This document shows positions 11,683 to 22,562 of a stretch of DNA of 64,000 nt, in pieces. The first letter of the stretch is position 1. Every line of letters starts with the position of its first letter. A model generated the notes under the pieces. That model made no database searches and was not told the origin of the DNA. It worked only from the letters and a program-made list of their open reading frames with translations. Source of the stretch: Larix kaempferi (taxonomy: Eukaryota > Streptophyta > Pinopsida > Pinales > Pinaceae); NCBI GenBank assembly GCA_027924585.1, contig BSBM01002103.1:1-64000 (forward strand), read 5' to 3'. A program made the translations under genes and the position numbers.

Positions 11683-12875
11683 CTAAGTTATGATATCTTC
11701 ACTCAACGGTGGAATTTGCTCAATAGAATATGTGTTCGGAACAAGTGGAAAAATACTTCCATTTTCAATGAAATCATTGAAGTTGTCAAGCAATGGGAAG
11801 GGAGAGCCAAAAATCTCGAGCATTGATACCTTATAAATACTTATTGGGATACAGAGGTAACTTGTCAGATTATATAATAGGAAGGGAAGTTGAGCATTCT
11901 TTCCAAAAAGAACTACCCCATTCACTGTCTATAATGGAAGATAGCCAAAGCATTTGCTATTTATATCCATAGAAATGTGACGCAACAAGTTCCATATGAA
12001 TCCCCAATCGTCCTCAAAATTGTCCTCTGTCCATTGAGAACATGGTTGACCGAATTGAAAATTTTCTACTTCTTGAATAGTCCAAACTGATGTTGAACCA
12101 TTAAAGAGAATGCAGATAAGTTGATTGTTGTATGTCGCAAGTGACATACATTGTATGTCAGTGATCGAAACAAATGAAAAACCCCAATCATTTTGAAATA
12201 CATCCAACCAATAGATAGTGTATCCATATTTAGGGTACTCTTCATATTTCGTGTCTATATACGACCAATAGAATTTATTTTCGTAGAAAACTGCATGCTT
12301 AGGTGGTGTAATGCCACCGTAAGGAATATTTGTCCTCCTCCAGTAAGTGTCAAGGCTGCTACATATGTAAAACTTAGATGGAACTCTATGAGAAATATGT
12401 TTTAGAACAATCCATTCATATTTTTGAGAACCTATTTTTTCCACCAAGGTGAAGAAACCTCCATCGCCAACCCATATAGATCCTAGTTTCTTAAATTCCC
12501 TTGTAAATGGATTCACAACAAAATATGTTTTTGAAAATGAGCATCCAGTCGGTGAAGAAAACAAAATCATCTATCCAACTGTGCACTCAATTTCATATCT
12601 TGATTTTATAATGGAAGAATAATACGATATATGCAACCTTTTTCACTTAGGTAGGAAACATTGAACTTATTTTCTCCATAGTTGAACACGGGAACCATAA
12701 ATCCAAATTTATTCTCTGAGAACCGATTGCATGTCGATAGAAAAGAAGGGTTCCGGAGAAGAACATCCCAATGCTTAGAAACAAGTCTAAACCGAACCAA
12801 GATGGAGAAAGGAATCCATTGCAATACCATCTCTATTATTTCAGAGGGAAGCTTAGACCAAATAAATGGATCCAT
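11683..12875 (-). pseudogene. F-box protein pseudogene 1
   Basis: F-box proteins are the substrate-recognition subunits of SCF ubiquitin ligases. The ATG at 12873-12875 starts MDPFIWSKLPSEIIEMVL, an F-box over about residues 5-45, with hydrophobic spacing as expected (IPFSILVRFRLVSKHW). The C-terminal part (TYFVVNPFTREFKKLG onward) is the beta-rich F-box-associated region, probably kelch/FBA-like. The frame shifts between 12606 and 12570, and a TAG at 11929-11931 cuts the last ~80 codons, so this is a pseudogene of a protein of roughly 390 residues. It resembles its neighbour at 13186-14379 along the whole length. Confidence 0.85.
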
Positions 12876-13185
12876 ATCAAAGAACGGAACTGCCTACCAC
12901 AAAAAAAACCAGAAATCATCAATGGAAACAATAAATATTTTAAATGTTGTAATGTCAATATGTTCATGTAAATATATTGCAATTTAAATATGAAAATTTT
13001 GTAATACATATTAAATGTTATAATGTCAACGGATCTTATCACTTACACAAAATTAAATTAATAAAAACTCTGCAACCATATATTTATTGTCTCATCAGTA
13101 AACAATAATTTAATTATAGACAAAAATATGCTCCCATTAATAAGTATTGAATAAGTGAAGAACAGTCACATAAATCAAACTTAGA
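12876..13185. other. Spacer between the F-box pseudogenes
   Basis: About 310 bp of AT-rich sequence upstream of F-box pseudogene 1 and downstream of pseudogene 2. It would hold the promoter of the former and the terminator of the latter. No distinct motif stands out. Confidence 0.5.
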
Positions 13186-14379
13186 TCAACCGCGAAGGGG
13201 AATGTCATATGCAGAGTCAATGCCTGGGATCAGCGGGAAAAAATTCCCATCAAGAATGAAGTCACTACAAGTATGATCTTTGGGCATGGAAATACGATTT
13301 TGTTCAGACATTGTCAAGTCATCAACTCCAACAAGTGCTGTCATTTGACTTGTCAAATCATAATACAACAAAGGTATCTGGGCAAAGTTGCACATAAGTA
13401 CAATGTTCCCAATCGTACGGAATGGAAGATATCCATTGCACTTCTTATTTATATCTGTAGTGAGGTCTTTGAGGAGTGTCCAGCTCATTCCACAACCATC
13501 TTCCCAATATTCATTCGACCGTGTAGGAGGCCGCATACCATGTTCAAAATCGGACATTATATCACTAGACCACACAAGAGTGAAACGATGATGTACAATC
13601 CACAATAATCGATTTTGATGAAGCGCAAGACACATAGATCCCTTACCAAATTCACGATGGACAAAATGGATAACCCACTTATTTTTCTCTATATCAAGGG
13701 AATATAGCTTGTTTTTTATTCTTGGGCTTCCATCAGATATAAACATCTCAACATGCAACCAGTATATTTTTCCCTTATAAAAGATGCCATCCCTAGGAGG
13801 TATGGGCTTTGCATTAGATAAGTCTATATCTTTCCAGGTCCTGTTAATACTGCTGCACATACTATATTTTGACCCCTATCTCTCAAAAGCATGTTTTATG
13901 TGTATCCAGTCATATTTTGCTTCACCAATGTTTCTGAAGATGGTGAAGAAGCCCCAATCGCCAATTTCAATAGAGCCTATAAAGGTGCATACTTTGGTGA
14001 AAGGGCTCAATACAAAATATTGTTTACAAACAGGATTTCGATCAGGGATAGATAACAGAAGAAGGCAACCACATGAACCTTCAAGGGTATATAATGTGCT
14101 TGGGAATGGGATACTAAGACGTGATATTACACCTTTATTATTAATGTACGGATACATAGCTTCAGCTCGATATAGATTGCATTCCTCAATGAAGAAACCA
14201 ATCTCTTCCTTATGTTTCATGTGCCATCTCCCAACAAGATTGTTGCATATAGTTTCATTCCACATCTTAGATATTGATTTGAAGCGAAATAATGTAGACA
14301 GTGGAAGCCATAAAAATATCATTTGAAGTATCTCAACCCGTAGAAAGCTCCACGTAGAAGGATCCATTGTAGTATCCAT
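13186..14379 (-). pseudogene. F-box protein pseudogene 2 (single stop)
   Basis: Paralogue of the F-box gene at 11683-12875, same strand, separated by about 310 bp. The chosen ATG at 14377-14379 gives MDTTMDPSTWSFLRVEILQM; an in-frame ATG four codons on (14365-14367) matches the MDP start of its neighbour. The F-box covers about residues 8-50, but the usual Leu-Pro is Leu-Arg. The F-box-associated region follows (YFVLSPFTKVCTFIG). The frame is open to 13186 except for one TAG at 13876-13878, after about 167 codons. It may be a recent pseudogene, or the stop may be a sequencing error or be edited or read through. Total length is about 397 residues. Confidence 0.85.
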
Positions 14380-14522
14380 TGTACTACAGATTAGGAAAAA
14401 CCAACAAATACAAAAAAAGTCAATAACAGCCATATATTTAATATTTCGAAGCAATAATTGTATATAACAAAATACAGAAAAAATGTATTGAGAAAAGAAA
14501 TTTGTATGAATGCTTATGTCCT

Positions 14523-14960
14523 AATGTTGATAATGTTTACCGATTATCGTAATGTTTATTATTTAATGGTTATCCTAATGTTGATAATGTTTACCGATTA
14601 TCGTAATGTTTATTATTTAATGGTTATCCTAATGTTTATTATTTAATGGTTACCCAAATGTTTATTATTTAATGATTATCGTAATGTTTATTATTTAATG
14701 GTTATCCTAATGTTGATAATGTTTACCGATTATCGTAATGTTTATTATTTAATGGTTATCCTAATGTTGATAATGTTTACCGATTATCGTAATGTTTATT
14801 ATTTAATGGTTATCCTAACGTTTATTATTTAATGGTTACCCTAATGTTTGTTATTTAATGATTATCGTAATGTTTATTATTTAATGGTTATCCTAATGTT
14901 GATAATGTTTACTGATTATCGTAATGTTTATTATTTAATGGTTATCCTAATGTTTATTAC
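14523..14960 (+). repeat. 186-bp higher-order minisatellite (54+54+78)
   Basis: The basic unit of 54 bp begins AATGTTGATAATGTTTACCG and ends TTTAATGGTTATCCT. Two such units plus a 78-bp variant, made of three shorter TTTATTATTTAATGRTTA blocks, form a 186-bp block. The block starts at 14523, again at 14709 and again at 14895 (the third incomplete). The unit is divisible by three, so it reads as an 18-residue peptide repeat, but nothing else suggests coding. Confidence 0.93.
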
Positions 14961-16035
14961 TCAATATATTTTTCCTAATGTTAAAATTTATATATGTTTA
15001 CAATGCACTTATGTATTTTATAAAAAGTTACATAGATGTTAACCTAATGTTTAACCTAATCTTAAACCTAATATAAAAATATGTTAAATTATCAGATATA
15101 TGGTTTAGGATATTGAAGCTTAGTATGTAAACCTAATATTGAAATTTAATATGTAAACCCAATATTTAAACCTAAATTTTATTAATACTAACATATAAGT
15201 TTAATGTTTAATATTAATGTTAATGTCTATCTATTAATGTGTATCTAGCAAGTTGTATATATTAAGCCATATGTATTATTACTGTATATAATATTACAAT
15301 AGGTTTATATATTAGGTTTATTAGGTTTAAATATTAGTTTTAATAATGTATAAATGTTTAAATATTAGGTTTAAAAATGTATAAATGTTTATGTCATAAT
15401 GTTTATAATGTTCAATGTATTATTGTTTATAATGTAAAAGTTTATCATGAAATGTATTATTGTTTAAGGTATTAATGTTTAGTACTAATTTGAGTTTTAG
15501 GTATTAGTATTTAATATCAATGTTTATTATTAATGTTCAACCCAATGTTTAGTATTATTATTCAACGTAATGTTTAATATTAGTATTTAGTATTAATGTT
15601 CAACCTAATGTTTAGTATTAATATTAATATTAATATTAATATTAATATTAATGATAATCTTAATATTAATGGTAATATTAAGATTATCATAATCTTAACT
15701 TGTCATAATATTAATGATAATCTTATATTAATATCAATGGTAATATTAATATAACCTGATATTAATGGTAATATTAATATAATCTTATATTAATATTAAT
15801 GGCAATATTAATATAACCTAATACCTATAACCTAAAGTTCATGTAAATCTAATATTAATGATAATCTTAACTTGTCTAAATCTAATGTTCAAACAATGTA
15901 TAAAACTATAAAGCCAATCAATATTAATATTAATATTAATGTAAGGTACCATTGTTTAAATGTAAATATTAATATTAATATTAATATTGTACATCAACCT
16001 AATCTCAATATTAATATTAACCAAACATAACCTAA
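14961..16035. repeat. AT-rich block with ATTAAT runs and AACCTAATG phrases
   Basis: Variants of AACCTAATG/TTAATGTTTA merge into runs of alternating AATATT/ATTAAT at 15619-15650, 15918-15950 and 15965-15995. These runs are self-complementary and could form hairpins or cruciforms. No gene is seen. Confidence 0.8.
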
Positions 16036-16990
16036 TATGAACATTATCTTGAAACAAGAGCTCTTCTTGAAGAGTAATCTACCCAATCTGCCCAATGTCC
16101 CTGCCCAATATATATATAATTCAGTTAAATTGTTTAGTGGAAACTTAAAGGTCTAATCTACATTTTGTTTTTGAGAATGTTCTAGAGGCATAGAAATAGA
16201 CTTATTAAGAATCATAATTCTAAACATCAAAAGCAATCAATATGGCAATGCATAAAACTATTCAAAAAATATTGATATGAACATTACCTTGAAATAAAAG
16301 CTATTCTTGAAGAGTAATCTACCGAATATGCCCAAAGCTCTTCTTGAAATAAAAGCTCTTCTTGAAATAAAAGCTCTTCTTGAAATAAAAGCTTTTCTTG
16401 AAGAGTAATGTACCCAATCTCCAATCATGCAATATCCCGAATCTGCCAACGTATATAGAATTGGGTTAAATTGTTCTATGGAAACTTAAAGTAATTACAA
16501 TTCTTTACATATATGTGTTTCAAGGAGGTAAATGCTATCACCTAATGTAAACCTAATGTTAATCTACCCAATCTGCCCAATGTCCTTGCCCAATATATAT
16601 ATAATTCAGTTAAATTTTTTAGTGGAAACTTAAACCTAATCTACATTTTGTTTTTGAGAATGTTCTAGAGGCATAGAAATAAACTTATTTAGAATCATAA
16701 TTCTAAACATCAAAAGCAATCAATATGGCAATGTATAAAACTTTTCAAAAAATCTTGATATGAACATTACCTTGAAATAAAAGCTCTTCTTGAAGAGTAA
16801 TCTACCCAATCTTCCCAAAGCTCTTCTTGAAGAGCAATGTACCCAATCTCCCTGTATTGCCAATCTACCAATATCCAGGATCTGCCAACATATATATAAT
16901 TGGGTTAAGTTGTTTAGTGGAAACTTAAACCTAATCTACATTTTTTTTTTTCTGAGAATGTTCTAGAGGCATACAAATAGAGTTATCAAG
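16036..16990. repeat. Dispersed ~485-bp repeat unit in tandem
   Basis: The phrase CTACCCAATCTGCCCAATGT, followed by an AATATATATATAATTCAG stretch and a GAGAATGTTCTAGAGGCAT block, occurs near 16077 and again near 16562, 485 bp apart. Parts recur near 16270, 16757 and 16930. The copies differ by deletions and a local minisatellite (16335-16406). Confidence 0.8.
16335..16406 (+). repeat. 18-bp minisatellite, four copies
   Basis: AAGCTCTTCTTGAAATAA is repeated at 16335, 16353 and 16371, with a variant at 16389. It lies inside the larger 485-bp repeat and probably arose by slippage. Confidence 0.93.
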
Positions 16991-17570
16991 AATCACAATT
17001 CTTTACATATATTGTCTCAAAGAGGTAAATGCTTTGTTTGACCAAATTTATCTTGACTGTGGGGACGGAACCTTCTTCAATCTGCTATGTTGAATAGTAG
17101 CACCATCTACCTGTATGTCATAGAAATAGCATCCATAATTAGGAAAACTCAAAAATATTTGTAAGTGTCTTCAAAGTATGTAATCTACCAAAAAGTATTT
17201 AATTTTTTTTTTTTTTTGGAAAACAATCATATTTACATAGCAAGAATAATGATCCATGTAATCCAAACTTATGGAAACACCAATTCAAGTTTGAAAGCAT
17301 GCATTTACATAAATAGAATGGTACTAATTATTTTGTTGAAGTTAGAGATCTAGTTTTTGGTGTGGAAGGCATTGATGGCAGAGATACTCTCTTCAATGGC
17401 GACTATGGAAAAGCATATCCCAAAAAATTTAGATTCATATTAAAATGAAAAAATGAAAGTAACACGTGGAATATTTTTGCTATTTCATATGATTTTAGGG
17501 TTACTTAGGGTTTAGCCATTGGTGATCTAAGATTGTATGTTATAACTTTCAACAAGAAAGAGCTTTATAA

Positions 17571-17796
17571 GGAATCGATAAAGGTTTGCAGACTCATCAT
17601 CGACAAAAATGCAACAAATTGGAATTGTTGTATTGATTAACTACCTTCAAATTTAAAATTGCATAAGAACAAGAATACTTAAGGAATCGATACAATGATG
17701 GTTTGTAGACTCATCATCGACAAAAATGCAACAAATTGGAAGTGTATTGGTGAATTACCTTCAAATTTAAAATTGCATAAAAACAAAAATCATGAC
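17571..17796 (+). repeat. Tandem duplication, 112-bp unit
   Basis: Copies start GGAATCGAT at 17571 and 17683 and share GACTCATCATCGACAAAAAT and TACCTTCAAATTTAAAATTG blocks. They differ by a few indels and substitutions. The short frame at 17695-17922 crosses the second copy and is not supported as a gene. Confidence 0.85.
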
Positions 17797-18626
17797 TCAG
17801 AAAACATGATTGTTGTACAACTAAGGTTCAAATCAAACTTTAATTTGTACAGAGACCAAGTTTTTATTATAATGCAGTATATCGGGGCAGAAAGCCAACT
17901 CATAGATTCGATTAAGAGTTAAAATTTAGGAACAACGATTGGCCTGTATGAATAAAATAATTGCAGTGATGAGTTAAGCGAGAGCCATGGACAAAAATAA
18001 ATGCAGTGCTAAGTTAGGTGAGAGCATTAAACATATTAAAAGAATTAATCTTTAAACATATAGTATTAAACAATTTAATCTTAAACATATTAAACAATTT
18101 TATTTTTAAAATAAATTTATATTTTTGAATTTATAAATAATTTAACACTTTCAAATATTTTCATAACACCTAAATTACATTTTCTATACCTAATATTTAT
18201 GAATATACAATATTTTACAAATTTCCAACAAATATACTCCAAAAAAATTAAAATATTAAAATATTTATACTACACGTTTTCTTAATATTAAAAACACATT
18301 ATTAAACTAAATATTTAAAATTAAAAAAAAAAAAACAATTAATGCTGATAGTGGTATCAATATTAAACATTAATATAATGGTAAGACCGGATATAAACAG
18401 TTTTGTAATTACATATTTTTTGCTTTTTGGTTTTAAATGGCTACTTCGTTGTATTTTAACAGGGCGATATTTTTCCAGGTGCCTGGACAAATCCTTGGTT
18501 TGGGAATGAAAATGAAGAAACCAAATAGCAAAAACTAAACTAAAATGGAGAAATCGGGCAGTGAAAAAGGAGTTGAATCGAAGGAAATACGAAAAAAGGT
18601 CGTTCTGGTGGAATCCTAATTGTTCT

Positions 18627-18762
18627 AGCAAGCGGCAGGCCTGGGATGAAGTAATCAGTGCTTTGTAAATATTAAGTGGTGTAAACATAATAAGAAGATA
18701 TTTTTTTAACTTTTTTCAGCAAGCGGCAGGCATTGGCTGAAGCATTCAGTGCTTTGTAAATA
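18627..18762 (+). repeat. Direct repeat, ~44 bp copies 91 bp apart
   Basis: AGCAAGCGGCAGGC followed by a shared TCAGTGCTTTGTAAATAT occurs at 18627-18670 and 18718-18762. There is no other signal around them. Confidence 0.8.
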
Positions 18763-20190
18763 TGGCATTGCTATTACCTGCGAATCAAATCAATCAAACT
18801 AATATTTTGTCTTTCTCAAACAAAATTGGTTTTTACTATTCTCTTTAACTTTTATATCAAAGAAATGCCAATAATGCCAATATCATTGGTACTCTGTAAA
18901 TAACATAAAGTGGTGTTTAAGTCTTTATTTGGGGCATTCGGGTTACCCCAAAGGAATTTGGGAACATAGGGTCTTAACTCCATGACAGTGAGGATGAATG
19001 AGTCCACGCAGAGATCTAAGGAATGGCGAGGTCATGTTTTAAAGCTTCAAGGTGATGCAATTAAAATGATCCACGCAGAGATCGAAGAGGTAGATTATAC
19101 AAGGTCTAAATAGCACATTATGATGAGTCTGCAAACCTTTATTGATTCCTTAGTACCGGTTAATCAAAATAATTAGATCTCTATGCATTTACATAAATAC
19201 AATGGAAAACAGTCTTGGGATTTGAACTCTATGCAGGTGATTAGAGCACTATAATGGTAAATACAGTGTCGGTCTGGGCAAAACTCAACATTGGAAGATG
19301 AGTGCGAAGCTGATTAGGGATACATATTTCACCTAGTATACATTCGAAGTTTGGCAGTTATCAGAGGTAGGGTTTGGATTCGTCAGGATGCATTCGCGTC
19401 TTGGTAATGAACCATTTCATTATAACTAAGAGCATGATAAAAACAAAATCGATCATCTAAATAATGTTAGTTGCAATACAGGAAATTCAACACCAGAAAG
19501 CATTCTGCGTAATTCTGGGAAACGCATTTCAAATTTTGAACAACCACACAGGTCTGTGATTACAAAAAGCAATGGTCTCTCGGTCCGATCCGTACCTGTT
19601 TTTGCTTGTTTTTGCAGGTGGCTATTGCTGAAGATGCACGCTCGGTCCGGTCGCTTCTGCTGGTGGCTAGATGCATGCTCGCTCTTCTTCTGCACGCTCG
19701 CTCTTCTGCACGATCCTCTGGGGTGATTGATTCTGCGGTGCTGCAGGAAATATAATAGCACATTATTTCCATTTGAGCGTTACAATTGTGGTGTCGAGCG
19801 GGGGTACAGCGCGGAGTGGAGGTTAGAAACGGTTTAATTCCAGCAATGGGAAGTGGCAGGCATACAGCGCGTACAGGAGTGTGGCAGAGTGGAGGTGAGG
19901 GACGGTCTAATTCCAGCGGCACTTGGCATTTGTAAATAATTTAATCAATTATTTCAAACAGTATGCGTCGTTTGAATTTAAAGCTGCGCGTGAGTTAACA
20001 CAGCAAATCTGAGTGCTTCATCAATGCACCAGACGAAGCATATTCTTCTACCATTAAAATCTAACCATTGAATATTAAAAATGCAATAAATCACCCACCC
20101 CAGACCCACCCCCAAAAGTTGAAAGAATACGCCTATCGGCATAAATATTTTTCCTTGTTTTATTGGTTACCAATGTTGATATTTTAATTA
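18763..20190. other. Anonymous intergenic sequence with a GC-richer patch
   Basis: No gene was recognised. The patch 19453-19930 is richer in G and C and carries two overlapping minus-strand open frames of 102 and 120 codons. They are Arg/Ser/Cys-rich with no known domain, so I do not call them genes. The phrase CCACGCAGAGATC appears twice (near 19013 and 19071). Confidence 0.5.
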
Positions 20191-21198
20191 AATTTATTAA
20201 TTTGGGGATTCATTTATGTTATGAAAATAAAAATAAAAATAAAATTAAAGGTGGTAATGATTGTTTATTTTCCCATTACTCTAGCATATTTTATTGAATG
20301 CATATTTATTATTTTCTTTGATTTTCTCCATTCTCCTTGTTGGTTTAATTTGTTGATAGGAGAGAATGGTTTAACTTGTTGATGGAAGGAGAAGAGTTTG
20401 TATTTCTAGTTTATGGATTTGTATTAACTAGCACAATCACTTAACTTGTGGTCAATAAACATGATAGGTTACAAATTAAGTGCTATGAACAAGTTATCTA
20501 TTAAAATCAATGTGTACAATACACTTGTCCCATCCTCCTTCAATCTAGGAAAAGCATAAAAGGTAGTCCACCCCAAATTCTAATGCTTGCATACTTAACC
20601 TTGTTGTGTTTCCTAGTAGACACTGTTGTGATTGCTATGATTTAAATTATGGAGTTATAATCCAAAATGGAATTGCATAGATAACATATGACTTTATTCA
20701 TGCTCCAAATAGGAAAGATTAAATCTAGGATGTCTCAAAGATATTATTTATTTTGTCAAATTTGAGTCATTAGTTTCCATCTCATTTTGAAAGCTATAAA
20801 TAACTTTTTTTGTAAGGATTACCTCAAATCCACAATGAAAATTGGTCTTACCTAACAAAGTTGAGAGATAAGCATATAATTGTAGAGCATTATAAAGACT
20901 ATTGTGTGTCATAGTTACATCATAGTGAAATCTTTGCAATCTTTATTGTAATATTTTTGTAATCTAAAAAGAAGAAAGATACAATCTTTTATTAAATGTT
21001 GGTTTCCATAGTAGTTAAATATTTTTGTTCTATTGTATGTCTTTATTATTGTAGTCAATCTCATATGTTGCAATAATCAAGGAATCTGAATGGTGTGTTT
21101 TATTTTTGCCAAAGTGTTAAAAATACAATAAAATTGGTTGCACTTTAAAGCATAAGCACATTACCATTGGAATATTGAAGGATATTTACATATCATAT
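20191..21198 (+). other. Possible decayed 5' LTR of a lost Ty3-type element
   Basis: This AT-rich stretch lies directly before a primer-binding-site-like sequence (21199-21216) and a gag remnant. By position it should include a 5' LTR. The LTR start and its partner LTR were not found, so the element boundaries are unknown. Confidence 0.3.
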
Positions 21199-21216
21199 TG
21201 GTATTAGAGTAGGTTT
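21199..21216 (+). other. Primer-binding-site remnant (initiator tRNA-Met)
   Basis: TGGTATTAGAGTAGGTTT matches the usual plant retrotransposon primer site complementary to initiator tRNA-Met (TGGTATCAGAGC core) with two transitions. A gag-like remnant follows about 180 bp downstream, as expected for an LTR retrotransposon. Confidence 0.55.
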
Positions 21217-21377
21217 ATTTATGCATTTGGTGGTTTGAAGTGTAGTATATGATAACTCAACTCATGAAATCTAAATCTATAGGATAGTTGTACCCTATTT
21301 ATATCAAGATTGACACAATAAGGCTTAAGAAGTAGTCACAATATGCAGAAATTGAATAAGAGCAATGCAACGGACTT

Positions 21378-21850
21378 GTTGAAGGGAAAAGAAGATTTGT
21401 AAGGTTGGAATCTCAAGTAGCTAATATTTATAAGAGCATGGCCTCCCTTAGGATGAATATTAGGCCCTTTTCAAAGAAGCATAAATCTTATAAGAAATAA
21501 AAAATTTGTGAGATGCCACGGAAAAGGAGGGAAGAAGAAAAACGTGACTATAGTAACCAATCCTCTTAGATCTTATTTAAAATGGAAGAGAAGGTTGAGA
21601 TCATGCCTTATGAAGGTGAGGTTGATGCTCTTAATTTGAATAATTGGTTCCCAGAACTAGAAGCCTATTGCAACGTGCATAATGTATGAGAGGAGCAAAA
21701 AATAACTTTTTCTAAATTAAAGTTAGAAAGATATGAACATACTTGATGGGAGACTCTTAAGTTAGGTAGACACACTAACTAAGTGAGAGGTGTTAAAAAA
21801 CCTCAAGTCTCAATTTTACCCTAGATCATGTTTGAAGAGAACCAAAATAT
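21378..21850 (+). pseudogene. Ty3/gypsy gag remnant
   Basis: A broken frame reads RLESQVANIYKSMASLRM, then from 21582 MEEKVEIMPYEGEVDALNLN, then EEQKITFSKLKLERYE, and later LKSQFYP. This order of motifs fits the N-terminal half of a plant Ty3/gypsy Gag capsid protein. Stops and frameshifts interrupt it several times. The rest of gag and pol are absent, so only the 5' end of the element survives. Confidence 0.6.
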
Positions 21851-21917
21851 TTGGTAACCCCATCAGTAGCAAAGGTAAGAATAAAATGTACAAAACTACT
21901 CTACAAAGTTCTAAAAA

Positions 21918-21995
21918 GAGTCATTCAATTGGGAATAAATACCTAAGATCGAGGGAGAGTCATTCAATTGGGAATAAATCCCTAAGATCGAGGAT
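21918..21995 (+). repeat. 39-bp tandem duplication
   Basis: GAGTCATTCAATTGGGAATA begins units at 21918 and 21957; the copies differ at one or two positions. It lies at the end of the gag remnant. Confidence 0.9.
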
Positions 21996-22328
21996 TGTAC
22001 ATAAGTATTTGGGTGGTCTTCAAAATTAAGTAAAAAAGAAATTTATGTTATTTGATTCGAAGAGAATCGATGAAGCCACCAATACATTGAATCTAACAAG
22101 AACAAGGGCAGTTGCATAGCAACAAGTCCCTTCCTAAAAGTTAGTTGTTGTTTCAGGTAGCAACTTGCATTTGAACTAACCGCAATTTATCTATTGTAAC
22201 TATGTATGTCGCTCAAGGCTACGTGCAATTTGTCTCTTGTCTTTTCACTGCTCAAGAACTTGGAAACTTTATGTGAGGCTACTCGGGCAACATTGAATTC
22301 AGAAGATTTTCTTTTATTGTACGAGGAT

Positions 22329-22562
22329 TTATATTTTCTTCGTAAGCCACAAATCACAAATCTGCAAAAGGGTTACATGCATTAACACCAGATCATGCAG
22401 CTTAGGCTCCAACTTGGAGAAGAAGATAGCACGCCAGAATTCCACCATATCGCTGCCAAATAAATCACAGATTTGGTCAAAGTGTTTTATGCCACATTTT
22501 CCGTAGATTTTCATGAGGCTAGAGATCACCAATACCAATCTTACAAGCGTCCACTCGGCCAT
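22329..22562 (-). pseudogene. Possible PPR-repeat fragment
   Basis: The minus-strand frame contains VISSLMKIYGKCGIKHFDQI followed by a Trp-Arg-Ala-Ile segment, reminiscent of pentatricopeptide repeats of plant organelle RNA-processing proteins, where a LIxMYGKCG-like motif is followed by a phrase ending in W.AMI. Only about one repeat can be argued and flanking repeats are not readable. This could be a decayed PPR pseudogene or chance similarity. Confidence 0.25.

Noticed and set aside
14458-15042. Plus-strand frames giving an 18-residue peptide repeat
   Set aside because: They arise because the 54-bp minisatellite unit is divisible by three; composition and context show no coding signal.
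14523-16406. Possible CRISPR array
   Set aside because: The repeats are contiguous plant minisatellites without unique spacers, and no cas gene exists; the window is eukaryotic.
16258-16449. Minus-strand frame with repeated FISRRA
   Set aside because: Translation of the 18-bp minisatellite.
18302-18688. 128-codon minus-strand frame
   Set aside because: No domain, low complexity at its end, no splice or neighbouring support; likely chance.
19453-19922. Overlapping minus-strand frames of 102 and 120 codons
   Set aside because: Arg/Ser/Cys-rich translation of a GC-richer patch; no recognisable domain and overlapping in different frames.
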